In this document: positions 45,310-54,105 of the stretch, piece after piece | Layout: every line of letters starts with the position of its first letter | Position numbering within the stretch: position 1 is the first letter of the stretch | DNA from: Vibrio atlanticus | Lineage (GTDB): Bacteria; Pseudomonadota; Gammaproteobacteria; Enterobacterales; Vibrionaceae | Assembly (NCBI RefSeq): GCF_024347315.1 | Contig: NZ_AP025460.1 | Span: forward strand, 2,666,001 to 2,730,000 | Reading direction: 5' to 3' | Length of the DNA stretch: 64,000 nt | Position numbers and translations under genes: made by a program | Notes under the pieces: generated by a model | Databases searched by the model: none | What the model was told of the DNA's origin: nothing | Seen by the model: only the letters and a program-made list of their open reading frames with translations

Positions 45310-46563
45310 TCATCTAAATAATTCATCCTCAAGCCACTTTATCGCCAATTCGAGGGATTGCTCATACCCCTGTGTAATTGATTTAGCTTTGATTTTCTTC
45401 GCTTTGCCGTAATCACTGTAAATAGCAACCAGTTGGTTATCCATTGGAGGTGATACTGGGTCGCCCTCTAACGCTAATGCCAAGATAGGCACACTGGTTT
45501 TACTGTTTGACAGCAAACCTTGCACCTTGAGTGACCACGCCATCAATTGCCCAGAAAGACTATTGATATCAACGGCCCCTTTACCAAGACGCGAAGCCAA
45601 CACATCTAAATGCATTTTAGGCATCTGTTTCAATTTGTCGGCATGAACAAAGATATCGTGAATTGGCGCGCCTAAAGAGATACACGCTTTAAGCTTATGC
45701 TGCTCAAGGAAAGATAATCTCACCATCGCATTGCCACCAAAGCGGAAGCCAAACAAGCCAACCTTGTGGTGATCGACCCACGGGATATTAGGCAGTTCAT
45801 TCAAGACAGCTTGGTGAAGACAAGATGAGTCTTCTGTTAACGGCCAATGTGCACTGTGCCCTATCGATGGCATGTCTACCGTTAGCATGGCAATGTTCTT
45901 TGGTGCTAAATAATCCCTAAACAAGCGCCACATATCGGTTTGCAAGCTATCTAGACCAGCGCTGACAATCACAACCGGTTGTGGTTTGTCTGTTTTGGTT
46001 AGATGCAAATTCGCTTTGATCTTTTTGTTTTGGTATGGAATATCAATCTGTTTGACGATCAACTTCGTATGCTTAATTGCTTCAGAATAAGCTGCGTTGG
46101 CCAACACTTGAGCCTGAGCCGCCAAATTGTCGTTCTTGAGATGTGGGTAGCCCGCAATGCTGAAGCACAACGATGCTGAAAACAGCTCTTCAGCCATCTC
46201 TTCACCCTTCTTCTCGTTCGAGCGATTTTGATGCTGCATACCCAGTTTGGTCCATTCGTATGCCCAGTTACCACTTCGGTAACCCATGACCGTATCAAGC
46301 CACTCATCGGTTGTACGAGAGTTATCTGATGACGCGATGCGAGCCAATACCGCTTCTTGCTCAATGGGGTTAACGCCTTGCCATACCCACTGAAGACGTC
46401 TTAGGTTTCGGTACCATGATGAGTTTTGCTGTTCACGCTTCTCATCCAATAGCGCTTCAGAGCTTGGCATGTATTGTGTCAGCATTGAGGTCTCTTTAGC
46501 CTGCTTGTGCTTTACAAACAAGGTTTCCGAAAGGTTTGAGCTCGTTTCTTCTGATTCAGACAT
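45310..46563 (-). CDS. frsA: FrsA family protein (alpha/beta hydrolase fold)
   Basis: A 417-residue protein with an alpha/beta-hydrolase C-terminal domain (about residues 165-417; VVIVSAGLDSLQ, GLFGFRFGGNAMVRL). FrsA of E. coli and V. vulnificus binds EIIA-Glc and shifts metabolism toward fermentation; whether it is an esterase or pyruvate decarboxylase has been disputed. The nucleophile-elbow position reads GFRFGG, without the usual serine, which argues against simple esterase activity. The frame is open to 46629, but the ATG at 46563 gives the family length. It follows gpt. Confidence 0.92.
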   Translation of the reverse strand: MSESEETSSNLSETLFVKHKQAKETSMLTQYMPSSEALLDEKREQQNSSWYRNLRRLQWVWQGVNPIEQEAVLARIASSDNSRTTDEWLDTVMGYRSGNWAYEWTKLGMQHQNRSNEKKGEEMAEELFSASLCFSIAGYPHLKNDNLAAQAQVLANAAYSEAIKHTKLIVKQIDIPYQNKKIKANLHLTKTDKPQPVVIVSAGLDSLQTDMWRLFRDYLAPKNIAMLTVDMPSIGHSAHWPLTEDSSCLHQAVLNELPNIPWVDHHKVGLFGFRFGGNAMVRLSFLEQHKLKACISLGAPIHDIFVHADKLKQMPKMHLDVLASRLGKGAVDINSLSGQLMAWSLKVQGLLSNSKTSVPILALALEGDPVSPPMDNQLVAIYSDYGKAKKIKAKSITQGYEQSLELAIKWLEDELFR

Positions 46564-46604
46564 TGGGATACTTAATAAGAAATGGTTGTTACTAATCATA
46601 TAAA

Positions 46605-46633
46605 AAAAAATGACCCTATAAAGGGTCATTTCT
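46605..46633 (-). terminator. Terminator of gpt
   Basis: A perfect stem AAATGACCCT / AGGGTCATTT with a 3-base loop, followed on the minus strand by a run of T's. It lies within the stretch just before the frsA start, 20 bases beyond gpt. Confidence 0.85.
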
Positions 46634-46652
46634 CAAAAAACTAAGTTTACGC

Positions 46653-47117
46653 TTATTTTGACTTGCGATTTACCGGCTCAACGTAGCTTAGGCTAGTATC
46701 CCAAGGTTGCTCAATCCATGTGTCTTGAGCGATATCAACGATGTACTCGTCTAGCAAGTCAGCACCAGATGGCTTTGCACACACAGCGATCAGTTTCGCT
46801 TTCGGGTACATTTCGCGAAGCTTGCGTGCAGTGTCACCACTATCAACAAGATCTTCAACGATTAGGAAGCCTTCGCCGTCACCTTCAGGTGCTTTAACGA
46901 CTGTCATATCACGTTGGTGATCGTGGTCGTAGCTAGAAATACAAATCGTATCTACGTGACGAATACCTAGCTCACGAGCCAAGATTGCACCAGGAACCAA
47001 ACCACCACGGCTTACAGCCCAGATGCCTTTCCACTGCTCTGCTGGCATTTGCTTTTCAGCAAGTTGACGGCAGTAAGTCTGCATGTTGTCCCAAGTGATA
47101 ACGAATTTGTTGCTCAT
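46653..47117 (-). CDS. gpt: Xanthine-guanine phosphoribosyltransferase
   Basis: Salvages xanthine and guanine (and hypoxanthine weakly) to the monophosphates with PRPP. The 154-residue protein has the PRPP loop [19 protein letters not shown] and the [21 protein letters not shown] segment typical of Gpt. It is downstream of the purine permease on the same strand, with an 84-base gap, so import and salvage are physically linked. Confidence 0.96.
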   Translation of the reverse strand: MSNKFVITWDNMQTYCRQLAEKQMPAEQWKGIWAVSRGGLVPGAILARELGIRHVDTICISSYDHDHQRDMTVVKAPEGDGEGFLIVEDLVDSGDTARKLREMYPKAKLIAVCAKPSGADLLDEYIVDIAQDTWIEQPWDTSLSYVEPVNRKSK

Positions 47118-47149
47118 AGTATAAAACCTAATAATTTTGTCATGTTATT

Positions 47150-47174
47150 AGAGGCTATTTCAAACATAGCCTCT
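47150..47174 (-). repeat. Hairpin between the purine permease and gpt
   Basis: A perfect 9-bp stem AGAGGCTAT / ATAGCCTCT with a 7-base loop. There is no T-run on the minus strand, so it is a weak terminator at best, or an mRNA-processing hairpin. Confidence 0.5.
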
Positions 47175-47201
47175 TCAGCGATTAAGCAGAAATCTAGACG
47201 A

Positions 47202-48491
47202 TTAAGCGAAAGTATATTTAAGAATAAAGATAGCCGACATTACCCACACAGCCGGTGAAACGTCGCGACCTTTACCACTTAGCAGCTTAATTGCAGCGTA
47301 AGCGATGAAGCCTAGTGAGATACCCTCAGCGATAGAGTATGTCAACGGCATAAGCAGACATGTTACCACGACTGGGGCTGCTTCCGTAAGATCACGCCAA
47401 TCAATACCAACTAGGCCAGACATCATCAAAATTGCTACATAGAACAATGCACCTGATGTTGCGTAGGCTGGAATCATACCGGCAAGCGGTGAGAAGAAAA
47501 GAGCCAGTAGGAACAAGATACCAACAACAACCGCTGTTAGACCGGTACGGCCGCCTTCAGCGACACCCGCAACACTCTCAACGTAAGAGGTTGTATTTGA
47601 TGTACCTAGCAGTGCACCAATTGATGTTGCTGTTGAGTCAGCAAGCAGTGCCTTGTTCAGACGAGGCAGTTTACCGTCTTCTTTGATTAGGTTTGCTTTC
47701 GTTGCAACACCAACCAGAGTGCCCGCTGTATCGAATAAATCGACGAACAAGAAAGCGAATACTACTGAAATCATACCTATTTCAAATACAGCAGAGAAAT
47801 CAAGCTGCATGAATGTTGGTGCAAGACTTGGTGGTGTCGACATGATGCCGCCGTATTGAACGTCACCAATAGCAATACCGACAGCTGTGATAGCTAGAAT
47901 CGCAATCATTACTGCGCCTTTCACGCCACGGTGAACAAGAGCAATCGTAAGGAAGAAACCAAGCGCACCTAGGATAGGAGCAATCGCGGTAATGTCACCC
48001 AGTGAAACTTTCGTTGCAGGGTTAGAAACAACGATGCCAGCATTGCTAAGAGCAATAAACGCTAGGAAAAGACCGATACCTGCAGAGATACCAACACGCA
48101 GAGACATTGGGATCGAGTTGATAATCCATTCACGGATCTTAAAGATGCTTAAGAAGATGAAGATCACGCCCGATACGAAAACCGCTGCCAAAGCAACTTG
48201 CCACGTATAACCCATCCCCATTACAACAGCGTAGGTAAAGAATGCATTCAAACCCATGCCTGGAGCTTGAGCAATTGGGTAGTTAGCAACAAAGCCCATG
48301 ATGAAACAGCCAATAGCAGCTGCTAAACAGGTTGCTACAAATACAGCGCCATGGTCCATACCAGCATCAGCTAGAATCATTGGGTTTACAAAAATGATGT
48401 AAGCCATTGTTAGGAAGGTTGTTAGACCTGCGATGATTTCAGTGCGCACATTGGTGCCATTTTCACTGAGTTTGAATAGCTTTTCGAACAT
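47202..48491 (-). CDS. NCS2 family purine (hypoxanthine/guanine-type) permease
   Basis: A 429-residue inner-membrane transporter with about 12-14 helices. Family features are LTTFLTMAYIIFVNPMIL, QAPGMGLNAFFTY and LFVDLFDTAGTLVGVA, and GTSNTTSYVESVAGVAEGGRTGLTAV, which mark the AzgA-like branch of NCS2 permeases (as E. coli GhxP, GhxQ and AdeP). The purine taken up is not decided by sequence. It has a PurR-type operator 22 bases upstream and gpt downstream, in keeping with uptake and salvage of purines. Confidence 0.93.
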   Translation of the reverse strand: MFEKLFKLSENGTNVRTEIIAGLTTFLTMAYIIFVNPMILADAGMDHGAVFVATCLAAAIGCFIMGFVANYPIAQAPGMGLNAFFTYAVVMGMGYTWQVALAAVFVSGVIFIFLSIFKIREWIINSIPMSLRVGISAGIGLFLAFIALSNAGIVVSNPATKVSLGDITAIAPILGALGFFLTIALVHRGVKGAVMIAILAITAVGIAIGDVQYGGIMSTPPSLAPTFMQLDFSAVFEIGMISVVFAFLFVDLFDTAGTLVGVATKANLIKEDGKLPRLNKALLADSTATSIGALLGTSNTTSYVESVAGVAEGGRTGLTAVVVGILFLLALFFSPLAGMIPAYATSGALFYVAILMMSGLVGIDWRDLTEAAPVVVTCLLMPLTYSIAEGISLGFIAYAAIKLLSGKGRDVSPAVWVMSAIFILKYTFA

Positions 48492-48513
48492 TATCGAATC
48501 CTATAAGGGTAAA

Positions 48514-48529
48514 AAGTAAACGGTTGCGT
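48514..48529 (-). promoter_or_regulatory. PurR-type operator of the purine permease
   Basis: On the minus strand ACGCAACCGTTTACTT fits the PurR consensus ANGCAANCGNTTNCNT at every defined position. It lies 22 bases upstream of the permease start, within the leader. Regulation is inferred. Confidence 0.75.
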
Positions 48530-48895
48530 AATCGATTGGCTGTGGATTATAAAGTTATCAAATAACAAATTCCAGATAGAATTAAGGCTCTAATCGATCT
48601 TTATCAGAATGCCGTATGAAACAGAGCGATTAAAAATAAAAGCATAAATGGAAAATAATTATTAAAAACAAGCAATTAAAATCAAAACATTCAATATGAT
48701 TAGTTGGTTGCTTTTTCTACCATCGGCTATTTTCATTGAGAATCTAGCTAATAAATTCCGAATTCAAACCCACAATAGTTATGTATTTTTCAACAGGATC
48801 AGTAATAAGGCGCAAATTGATATTTCGGCGTTTAAAAAACAACCACGCAGAACAGCAGGAAAAGTGATAAGCGAAAGCGGTTTGGAAAAGTAGCA
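48530..48895. other. A+T-rich intergenic region without recognised gene
   Basis: The upstream region of the purine permease. A plus-strand frame (48696-48893) is open but has no ribosome-binding site, has a non-coding-like composition and ends in a basic tail; I do not accept it. Confidence 0.5.
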
Positions 48896-48898
48896 GGC

Positions 48899-48930
48899 AA
48901 AAAAAACGCCACTCAAAACTGAGTGGCGGT
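48899..48930 (-). terminator. Terminator downstream of the 28-residue ORF
   Basis: A perfect 9-bp stem CGCCACTCA / TGAGTGGCG with an AAAC loop; on the minus strand it is followed by eight T's. No larger minus-strand gene precedes it, which supports a short transcript from about 49206. Confidence 0.85.
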
Positions 48931-49012
48931 AGAATCTGTCAACCAAAAGGGCTGTAAAATAATTCCAATATATAGGGGTGAACAAAACTGTTCGAGTTAC
49001 ATGCTTGTGGTA

Positions 49013-49099
49013 TTAGTAACCAAAGCTTGTAGGGTATGCAAAGTTGCGAGTGTAAACAGAGCTGTTAATCCAGAACATTGCAGATGGTAAACCTTTCAT
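49013..49099 (-). CDS. Candidate small protein (28 residues)
   Basis: A 28-residue reading frame starting MKGLPSAMFW, rich in aromatic residues, ending TSFGY. It has an AAGGTG ribosome-binding site 7 bases before the ATG and a promoter-like pair further up (TTGTAA, 16 bases, TATGTT). A strong terminator lies about 85 bases after its stop, so it has a transcript of about 300 bases for itself. It has no clear membrane helix. I do not recognise it. It could be a real small protein, a leader peptide, or part of a small RNA. Confidence 0.5.
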   Translation of the reverse strand: MKGLPSAMFWINSSVYTRNFAYPTSFGY

Positions 49100-49212
49100 A
49101 ACTATCACCTTAATAAATCAATAAAAAACGAATTTGATTTCTCGGTTCCTTGGAGGCGATAAAACGGACTCATCCTTTGAGCATTTACTCTTCACTTCAG
49201 AAGTTGGTTATT

Positions 49213-49240
49213 AACATACCCTAAAGAAAAAAGATTACAA
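49213..49240 (-). promoter_or_regulatory. Predicted promoter of the 28-residue ORF
   Basis: On the minus strand TTGTAA (49235-49240), a 16-base spacer and TATGTT (49213-49218). Transcription would start near 49206, about 107 bases before the ATG. The leader holds a G+C-richer part (49150-49175) that may fold. Confidence 0.45.
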
Positions 49241-49555
49241 GTATTTTTTGCTATACGTCACACTTTTGGCTATTTACGGTTATTTTACAAACTCATTCTT
49301 GCAATTAAATTACAAAATTGAATTAAACAAACGTTTGCCTGTACCATTTATAAGCATCAACGCGCTTATTTATGATCAGATAGACAAGATCGCTTTCAAA
49401 ATTTGAGCTATTTGAGGTTTAGAACCGCTACTCGTCAAAACGCTCAAGTGGTATGCTGTTGCCATCAAAACAGACCCATATTTTAGATTTTTGTTCTAGT
49501 TTTTTGCCATTACAAAACCTAAATATATGGTTATCAAATAAAAAAGGAGTCATCC

Positions 49556-51028
49556 GTGTCTGAATTCCATTCTGAGATCAGTAAATTGTCCCCTGCCCCT
49601 ATTTGGCAGTTTTTCGATAAAATTTGTTCAATCCCGCACCCTTCGAAACATGAAGAAGAACTTGCTCAATACATTATTGCTTGGGCAACAGAGCAAGGCC
49701 TAGATGTACGTCGTGACCCAACGGGTAACGTATTCATCAAAAAGCCTGCAACGGCGGGTATGGAAAACAAAAAAGGTGTCGTGCTGCAAGCTCACATCGA
49801 TATGGTTCCACAAAAGAACGAAGACACAGTTCATGACTTCGCTAAAGATCCAATCCAACCATACATTGATGGTGAGTGGGTTACAGCGAAAGGCACAACG
49901 CTTGGCGCTGATAACGGCATGGGCATGGCTTCTTGCCTAGCGGTTCTGGCTTCGAACGAAATCCAACACGGCCCTATCGAAGTTCTACTTACCGTAGATG
50001 AAGAAGCAGGCATGACAGGTGCTTTCGGTCTTGAAGCGGGTTGGTTAGAAGGTGATATCCTTCTTAATACTGACTCAGAGCAAGAAGGCGAAGTGTACAT
50101 GGGTTGTGCTGGCGGTATCGACGGGGCAATGACATTTGAAATTGCACGTAACGCGATTCCAGCTGACTTCGTTACACGTAAGCTAACGCTAAAAGGCCTA
50201 AAAGGCGGTCACTCTGGTTGCGACATCCACACAGGTCGTGCAAACGCAAACAAACTGCTTGCTCGTTTCCTAGCGGGTCACGCAAAAGAGCTAGACCTTC
50301 GCATCGTCGAATTCAAAGGTGGTAGCCTTCGTAACGCTATTCCTCGTGAAGGTTTCGTAACGGTTGCTGTTCCTGCTGAAAACCAAGAGAAACTGGCTTC
50401 GCTATACAACTACTACACAGAGCTGCTTTCAACAGAGCTAGGTAAAGTAGAAGACAGCATCGTGACTTTCAACGAAGAAGCTTCTGTAGAAATGGGCGCA
50501 CTTGCGTCAGCAGACCAAGCTCGCTTTATCGCGGCACTTAACGCATGTCCAAACGGCGTGACTCGTATGAGTGACGAGATTGAAGGTGTTGTTGAAACGT
50601 CTCTAAACGTAGGTGTTATCACAACAGAAGAGAACTCAATCACAGTGCTTTGCCTGATCCGTTCTCTTATCGATTCAGGTCGTAGCCAAGTAGAAAGCAT
50701 GCTTCACTCTGTTGCTGAACTAGCAGGCGCTAACATCGCGTTCTCTGGTGCTTACCCAGGTTGGAAGCCAGATGCAGATTCAGAAATCATGCACATCTTC
50801 CGCGACATGTACGAAGGTATCTACGGTCACAAACCAAACATCATGGTTATCCACGCTGGTCTTGAGTGTGGTCTATTCAAAGAACCTTACCCGAACATGG
50901 ATATGGTTTCTTTCGGCCCAACCATCAAGTTCCCTCACTCTCCTGATGAGAAAGTGAAGATCGATACGGTTGAGCTATTCTGGAATCAAATGGTTGCACT
51001 GCTTGCAGCTATCCCAGAAAAAGCATAA
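49556..51028 (+). CDS. pepD: Aminoacyl-histidine dipeptidase (peptidase D)
   Basis: A cytoplasmic M20-family zinc dipeptidase that splits carnosine-like Xaa-His and other dipeptides. The 490-residue protein has QAHIDMVPQKN (metal ligand and catalytic Asp), LGADNGMGMA, the catalytic Glu in TVDEEAGMTGAFG and HAGLECGLF near the C-terminus. It starts at GTG with AAGGAG 6 bases upstream. Its position next to gpt on the opposite strand is shared with E. coli. Confidence 0.96.
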   Translation: MSEFHSEISKLSPAPIWQFFDKICSIPHPSKHEEELAQYIIAWATEQGLDVRRDPTGNVFIKKPATAGMENKKGVVLQAHIDMVPQKNEDTVHDFAKDPIQPYIDGEWVTAKGTTLGADNGMGMASCLAVLASNEIQHGPIEVLLTVDEEAGMTGAFGLEAGWLEGDILLNTDSEQEGEVYMGCAGGIDGAMTFEIARNAIPADFVTRKLTLKGLKGGHSGCDIHTGRANANKLLARFLAGHAKELDLRIVEFKGGSLRNAIPREGFVTVAVPAENQEKLASLYNYYTELLSTELGKVEDSIVTFNEEASVEMGALASADQARFIAALNACPNGVTRMSDEIEGVVETSLNVGVITTEENSITVLCLIRSLIDSGRSQVESMLHSVAELAGANIAFSGAYPGWKPDADSEIMHIFRDMYEGIYGHKPNIMVIHAGLECGLFKEPYPNMDMVSFGPTIKFPHSPDEKVKIDTVELFWNQMVALLAAIPEKA

Positions 51029-51128
51029 TTCGATAAACTATGTATGTTCAATAAATGGTGTTTCCAATAAATAGGGCTCTTCACTAAATAGCACTTTTCA
51101 GTAAACACCGTTTATAGACACAAAATAA

Positions 51129-51157
51129 AACAGGTACTCAATGAGTACCTGTTTTTG
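51129..51157 (+). terminator. Terminator of pepD
   Basis: A perfect 12-bp stem AACAGGTACTCA / TGAGTACCTGTT with a one-base centre, and TTTTT following. The reverse side is A-rich, so it may also stop the facing DUF3332 gene. Confidence 0.85.
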
Positions 51158-51199
51158 TATCCAATCTTTGTAGCTATGTACTTGTGACTAAATAAACAA

Positions 51200-51739
51200 T
51201 TAAGCGCGTGAAGCCGCGTAGCTTTCTAACTCATCAATTGAAGTTTGTGCCACTACTTCGCCGTCGATGAAGTATGTCACCATCTCACCATCACGAACTC
51301 CGATCAATGTCGCACGCTCACCAGACTGGTAAGTGATGTCCATTTGGATCGTGTTTTCGTCGATCTGCTGCATTTGACCTTTCTCAATCATATCAGCACT
51401 CGTAATAGGACCCACAGGTGCTTCAGTCAGTGACTTATCAAGCTGATGGTTGATATCAAGGTAAGTATCAATCTTAGTATCAAATATATGCGGTGCACCT
51501 GTTAGTGGGTTGCTGCCCGTCCAGAACTCTAGTGAGTTGAATACCAAGTAATCAGCTGCAACTGTTAGACCGTAAGCCGGTGCAAGCAATATGTTCAAAC
51601 CACCACGAGCGTAACGGTTATCAACGGCTTTAAGGTTGAACTTCATTAGGTAACCCGTTACTGCGTTGCTACCAACACAGCCAGATAAAGCAACAGATAC
51701 CACCGCTAGTGCTACAACTTTTGAAATTGTTTTCTTCAT
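51200..51739 (-). CDS. DUF3332 family lipoprotein
   Basis: A 179-residue lipoprotein. The signal peptide carries the lipobox LSGC with the lipidated cysteine at about residue 20. The mature part (LMKFNLKAVDNRYARGG, GLTVAADYLVFNSLEFWTGSNP) matches DUF3332, a family without known function. The frame is open to 51808; I choose the ATG at 51739 because a GAG lies 6 bases upstream. It is monocistronic and converges with pepD. Confidence 0.85.
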   Translation of the reverse strand: MKKTISKVVALAVVSVALSGCVGSNAVTGYLMKFNLKAVDNRYARGGLNILLAPAYGLTVAADYLVFNSLEFWTGSNPLTGAPHIFDTKIDTYLDINHQLDKSLTEAPVGPITSADMIEKGQMQQIDENTIQMDITYQSGERATLIGVRDGEMVTYFIDGEVVAQTSIDELESYAASRA

Positions 51740-51999
51740 TTTCATCTCGATATTTGAATTTGGCCGCCAAAAAATGGCGGTGGATAATAGCAACCAACCA
51801 AATGACAAATATCAGTGTACTGTCAGAAAAACCACAATTTGAAACACCCTATAATGAGTCAAATTAAAACTGGAAGCTTATTTATAGACAACTCCATAGA
51901 AAACTTTTGTCGTCACCGTAAACCGATTGATTCGTACTAAAAATCAACGATTGGTACATTCCGTGTTAACGAATTATCACCATGTTGAGAACAACCTAA

Positions 52000-53046
52000 A
52001 TGGCAAGACTAAAACCTAATCAACCATTCGAATTACTTGGTTATACTGTTCAGCCAGGACAGCGAATGGAGATTGAACTGCAAGCGGCTCAGCTTTACAC
52101 GCACTCTCCACTTTCGATCCCGATTGAAATTATTCACGGTCGCCAAGCAGGCCCAACACTGATGGTAAATGCTGCTATCCACGGCGATGAGCTAAACGGT
52201 GTTGAGATTGCACGACAACTGACAAACGCGATTGATCCAAAGAAACTGAAAGGTACCTTGATTGTTGTGCCTATCGTTAACGTGTTTGGCTTTATCCATA
52301 AATCTCGTTACCTACCAGACCGTCGTGACCTAAACCGTTGCTTCCCAGGCAGTGAGAAAGGATCGCTAACATCACGCATCGCTTACACTTTCTTTGAGAA
52401 TGTGGCGAAGCACTGTGATTTTATTTTGGATCTACACACAGGTGCAATTCACCGTACTAACTTGCCACAGATCCGTGCAAACCTGTCGAACCCAGAAACA
52501 TTGCGCATCGCAAAAGCGTTCGCAACACCAGTGATCATTGACTCACCACTGCGTGACGGATCACTTCGTAGCGAAGCGGAAAAATTGGGTATCCCTGTAT
52601 TAACTTACGAAGGTGGTGAAGCGTTGCGTTTTGATCACCTAGCGATTCGTGCGGGTTACCTTGGCGTACATCAAGTGATGAAAGAAATCGGCATGCTGCG
52701 CCCAAACCGTAAAAAGTTGCCAGAGCCAGTGTTGAGCAAATCCACCAGCTGGATCCGCGCTGAGTCAGACGGTATTTTGCGTAACATGGTGAGACTTGGC
52801 GAACAAGTTGAAGCAGGACAAACCCTTGCTTACATAAGCTCTCCATTAGGTCACCAAGAGGGCCAAGTGATCACAACCAAAGGCGGTATCGTAATTGGCC
52901 AACAAACTCTACCGTTAGTAAACGAAGGTGACGCAGTATTCCACATTGCTTACTTCAAACAAGATGACGATGAAGTGGGACAATCAGTTGAGAGCTATAT
53001 TGAAGAAGTAGCGGAAGATGATTGGCTAACGACGCTTAACAACTAA
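52000..53046 (+). CDS. Succinylglutamate desuccinylase/aspartoacylase family metallohydrolase
   Basis: A 348-residue zinc carboxypeptidase-like enzyme of the AstE/AspA family. Zinc ligands and active-site residues are visible in NAAIHGDELNGVE, DRRDLNRCFPG, LDLHTGA and the glutamate in LTYEGGEALRFD. A C-terminal barrel (about residues 240-320; SDGILRNMVRLGEQVEAGQTLA) resembles biotinyl/lipoyl-like domains. The substrate is unknown; it is not in an arginine-degradation operon, so AstE activity is not implied. An IS5-family element lies 24 bases after its stop. Confidence 0.85.
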   Translation: MARLKPNQPFELLGYTVQPGQRMEIELQAAQLYTHSPLSIPIEIIHGRQAGPTLMVNAAIHGDELNGVEIARQLTNAIDPKKLKGTLIVVPIVNVFGFIHKSRYLPDRRDLNRCFPGSEKGSLTSRIAYTFFENVAKHCDFILDLHTGAIHRTNLPQIRANLSNPETLRIAKAFATPVIIDSPLRDGSLRSEAEKLGIPVLTYEGGEALRFDHLAIRAGYLGVHQVMKEIGMLRPNRKKLPEPVLSKSTSWIRAESDGILRNMVRLGEQVEAGQTLAYISSPLGHQEGQVITTKGGIVIGQQTLPLVNEGDAVFHIAYFKQDDDEVGQSVESYIEEVAEDDWLTTLNN

Positions 53047-53070
53047 TCAATGAATGACATGTAGTCACTA

Positions 53071-53953
53071 GGGCGTGTTGATCTTTGCTGTACATTTTGT
53101 GTTCAACAATACATCGGTAGCCACATTAACATGAATGCCAGCGATAACATGCTGGCATAATTCCTTTCTAGCTTGTCATATCTACTTGAAATAGCTCGAT
53201 AATGCTTAATTCTCCCAAAGGCATTTTCGACCAAGTGACGATACTTGTATAGACACCAATCCATACTGTCTTTGTCTATATCTTGTCCGTAATTGCGTTT
53301 AGCAATTACCGTTTCTCCGCCACGTTCCTTAACAAAAGTACGGAAAGGTTCGCTGTCATATCCTTTATCACAAACGATAGTATTAACTTCATCGAGTTGT
53401 TCAACTAAGCTTTCGGCATGCACTATATCGTGGCGTTGTCCTTCTGATAAATCAAAGCAAATCGGCAGACCACCACTATCTACGGCTAAGTGAATTTTGG
53501 TTGAGTTGCCCCCGCGACTTTTTCCTATTTGCTCTGAGCTTTCAGTAGCTGCACCTGTACTATGCTGATGCGCTCGAACTATAGAGCCATCAAGAAAGAC
53601 CCATTCAAAATCAGCCATGCTAGATAAGCTTTTGAAAAGTTTATCTAAAATCCCTTTCTTTGACCAAAGATTAAATCGTCTGTAAACGGTACTCCACTCT
53701 CCGAACTCAGAGGGTAGATCTCGCCAAGGAATACCTGTTCTCATTCGATAAAGTATTCCTTCAAATGTCATTCGATGTTCAGTTTTATCGTAAATACGAC
53801 CTGTACTTTTCATAACTTGGAGTAGCAGTTCCCAGCGAATATCAGTTAGCATTGTTCTTGGCATGGTATTGGTTATGGTTTTACTTTTGGCGAAGCAAAT
53901 TATAACTCTTTACCATGCTGTTCAAAAAACACTCACGAAAGATCAACACGCCC
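53071..53953 (-). mobile_element. IS5-family insertion sequence
   Basis: An 883-bp element with perfect 16-bp terminal repeats GGGCGTGTTGATCTTT (53071-53086) and its complement AAAGATCAACACGCCC (53938-53953). Both ends are flanked by TA (53069-53070 and 53954-53955), probably the target duplication at a CTAG site. It holds one intact transposase on the minus strand and looks recently inserted. It separates the AstE/AspA-like gene from the terminator that probably belonged to it. Confidence 0.92.
53103..53864 (-). CDS. IS5 family transposase
   Basis: A 253-residue DDE transposase in one uninterrupted frame. The catalytic residues are in VFLDGSIVRAHQH (Asp), IVCDKGYDSEPFR (Asp) and RHLVENAFGRIKHYR (Glu, with the IS5-type R and K). 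The N-terminal part (RWELLLQVM, GILYRMRTGIPWRDLP) is the helix-turn-helix-type DUF4096 domain seen in this family. Many members of the related IS427 group need a frameshift; here none is required. Confidence 0.93.
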   Translation of the reverse strand: MPRTMLTDIRWELLLQVMKSTGRIYDKTEHRMTFEGILYRMRTGIPWRDLPSEFGEWSTVYRRFNLWSKKGILDKLFKSLSSMADFEWVFLDGSIVRAHQHSTGAATESSEQIGKSRGGNSTKIHLAVDSGGLPICFDLSEGQRHDIVHAESLVEQLDEVNTIVCDKGYDSEPFRTFVKERGGETVIAKRNYGQDIDKDSMDWCLYKYRHLVENAFGRIKHYRAISSRYDKLERNYASMLSLAFMLMWLPMYC

Positions 53954-53996
53954 TAGCAAGAAGTGGCTACATTTTCGAAAATAAACTCCACAAACT

Positions 53997-54053
53997 AAAA
54001 AGCCCCAATACACTTTTGACTAGAAAGAAAAAAGTTATATTGGGGCTTTTTTT
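53997..54053. terminator. Long bidirectional terminator
   Basis: Perfect 13-bp arms AAAAGCCCCAATA and TATTGGGGCTTTT surround an inner ACTTTT / AAAAGT pair, then TTTTTTT. It lies between the IS5-family element and the DUF3622 gene. It probably served the AstE/AspA-like gene before the insertion, and still serves the facing DUF3622 gene. Confidence 0.88.
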
Positions 54054-54105
54054 ACTTGTCCCTTATCTTAAAATTAAGGAACCTGTAAATTAATTAAGCG
54101 CTAAA

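Noticed and set aside
48696..48893. 65-codon open frame on the plus strand between the purine permease and pepD
   Set aside because: No ribosome-binding site, A+T-rich non-coding look, and its end runs into the minus-strand terminator of the small ORF.
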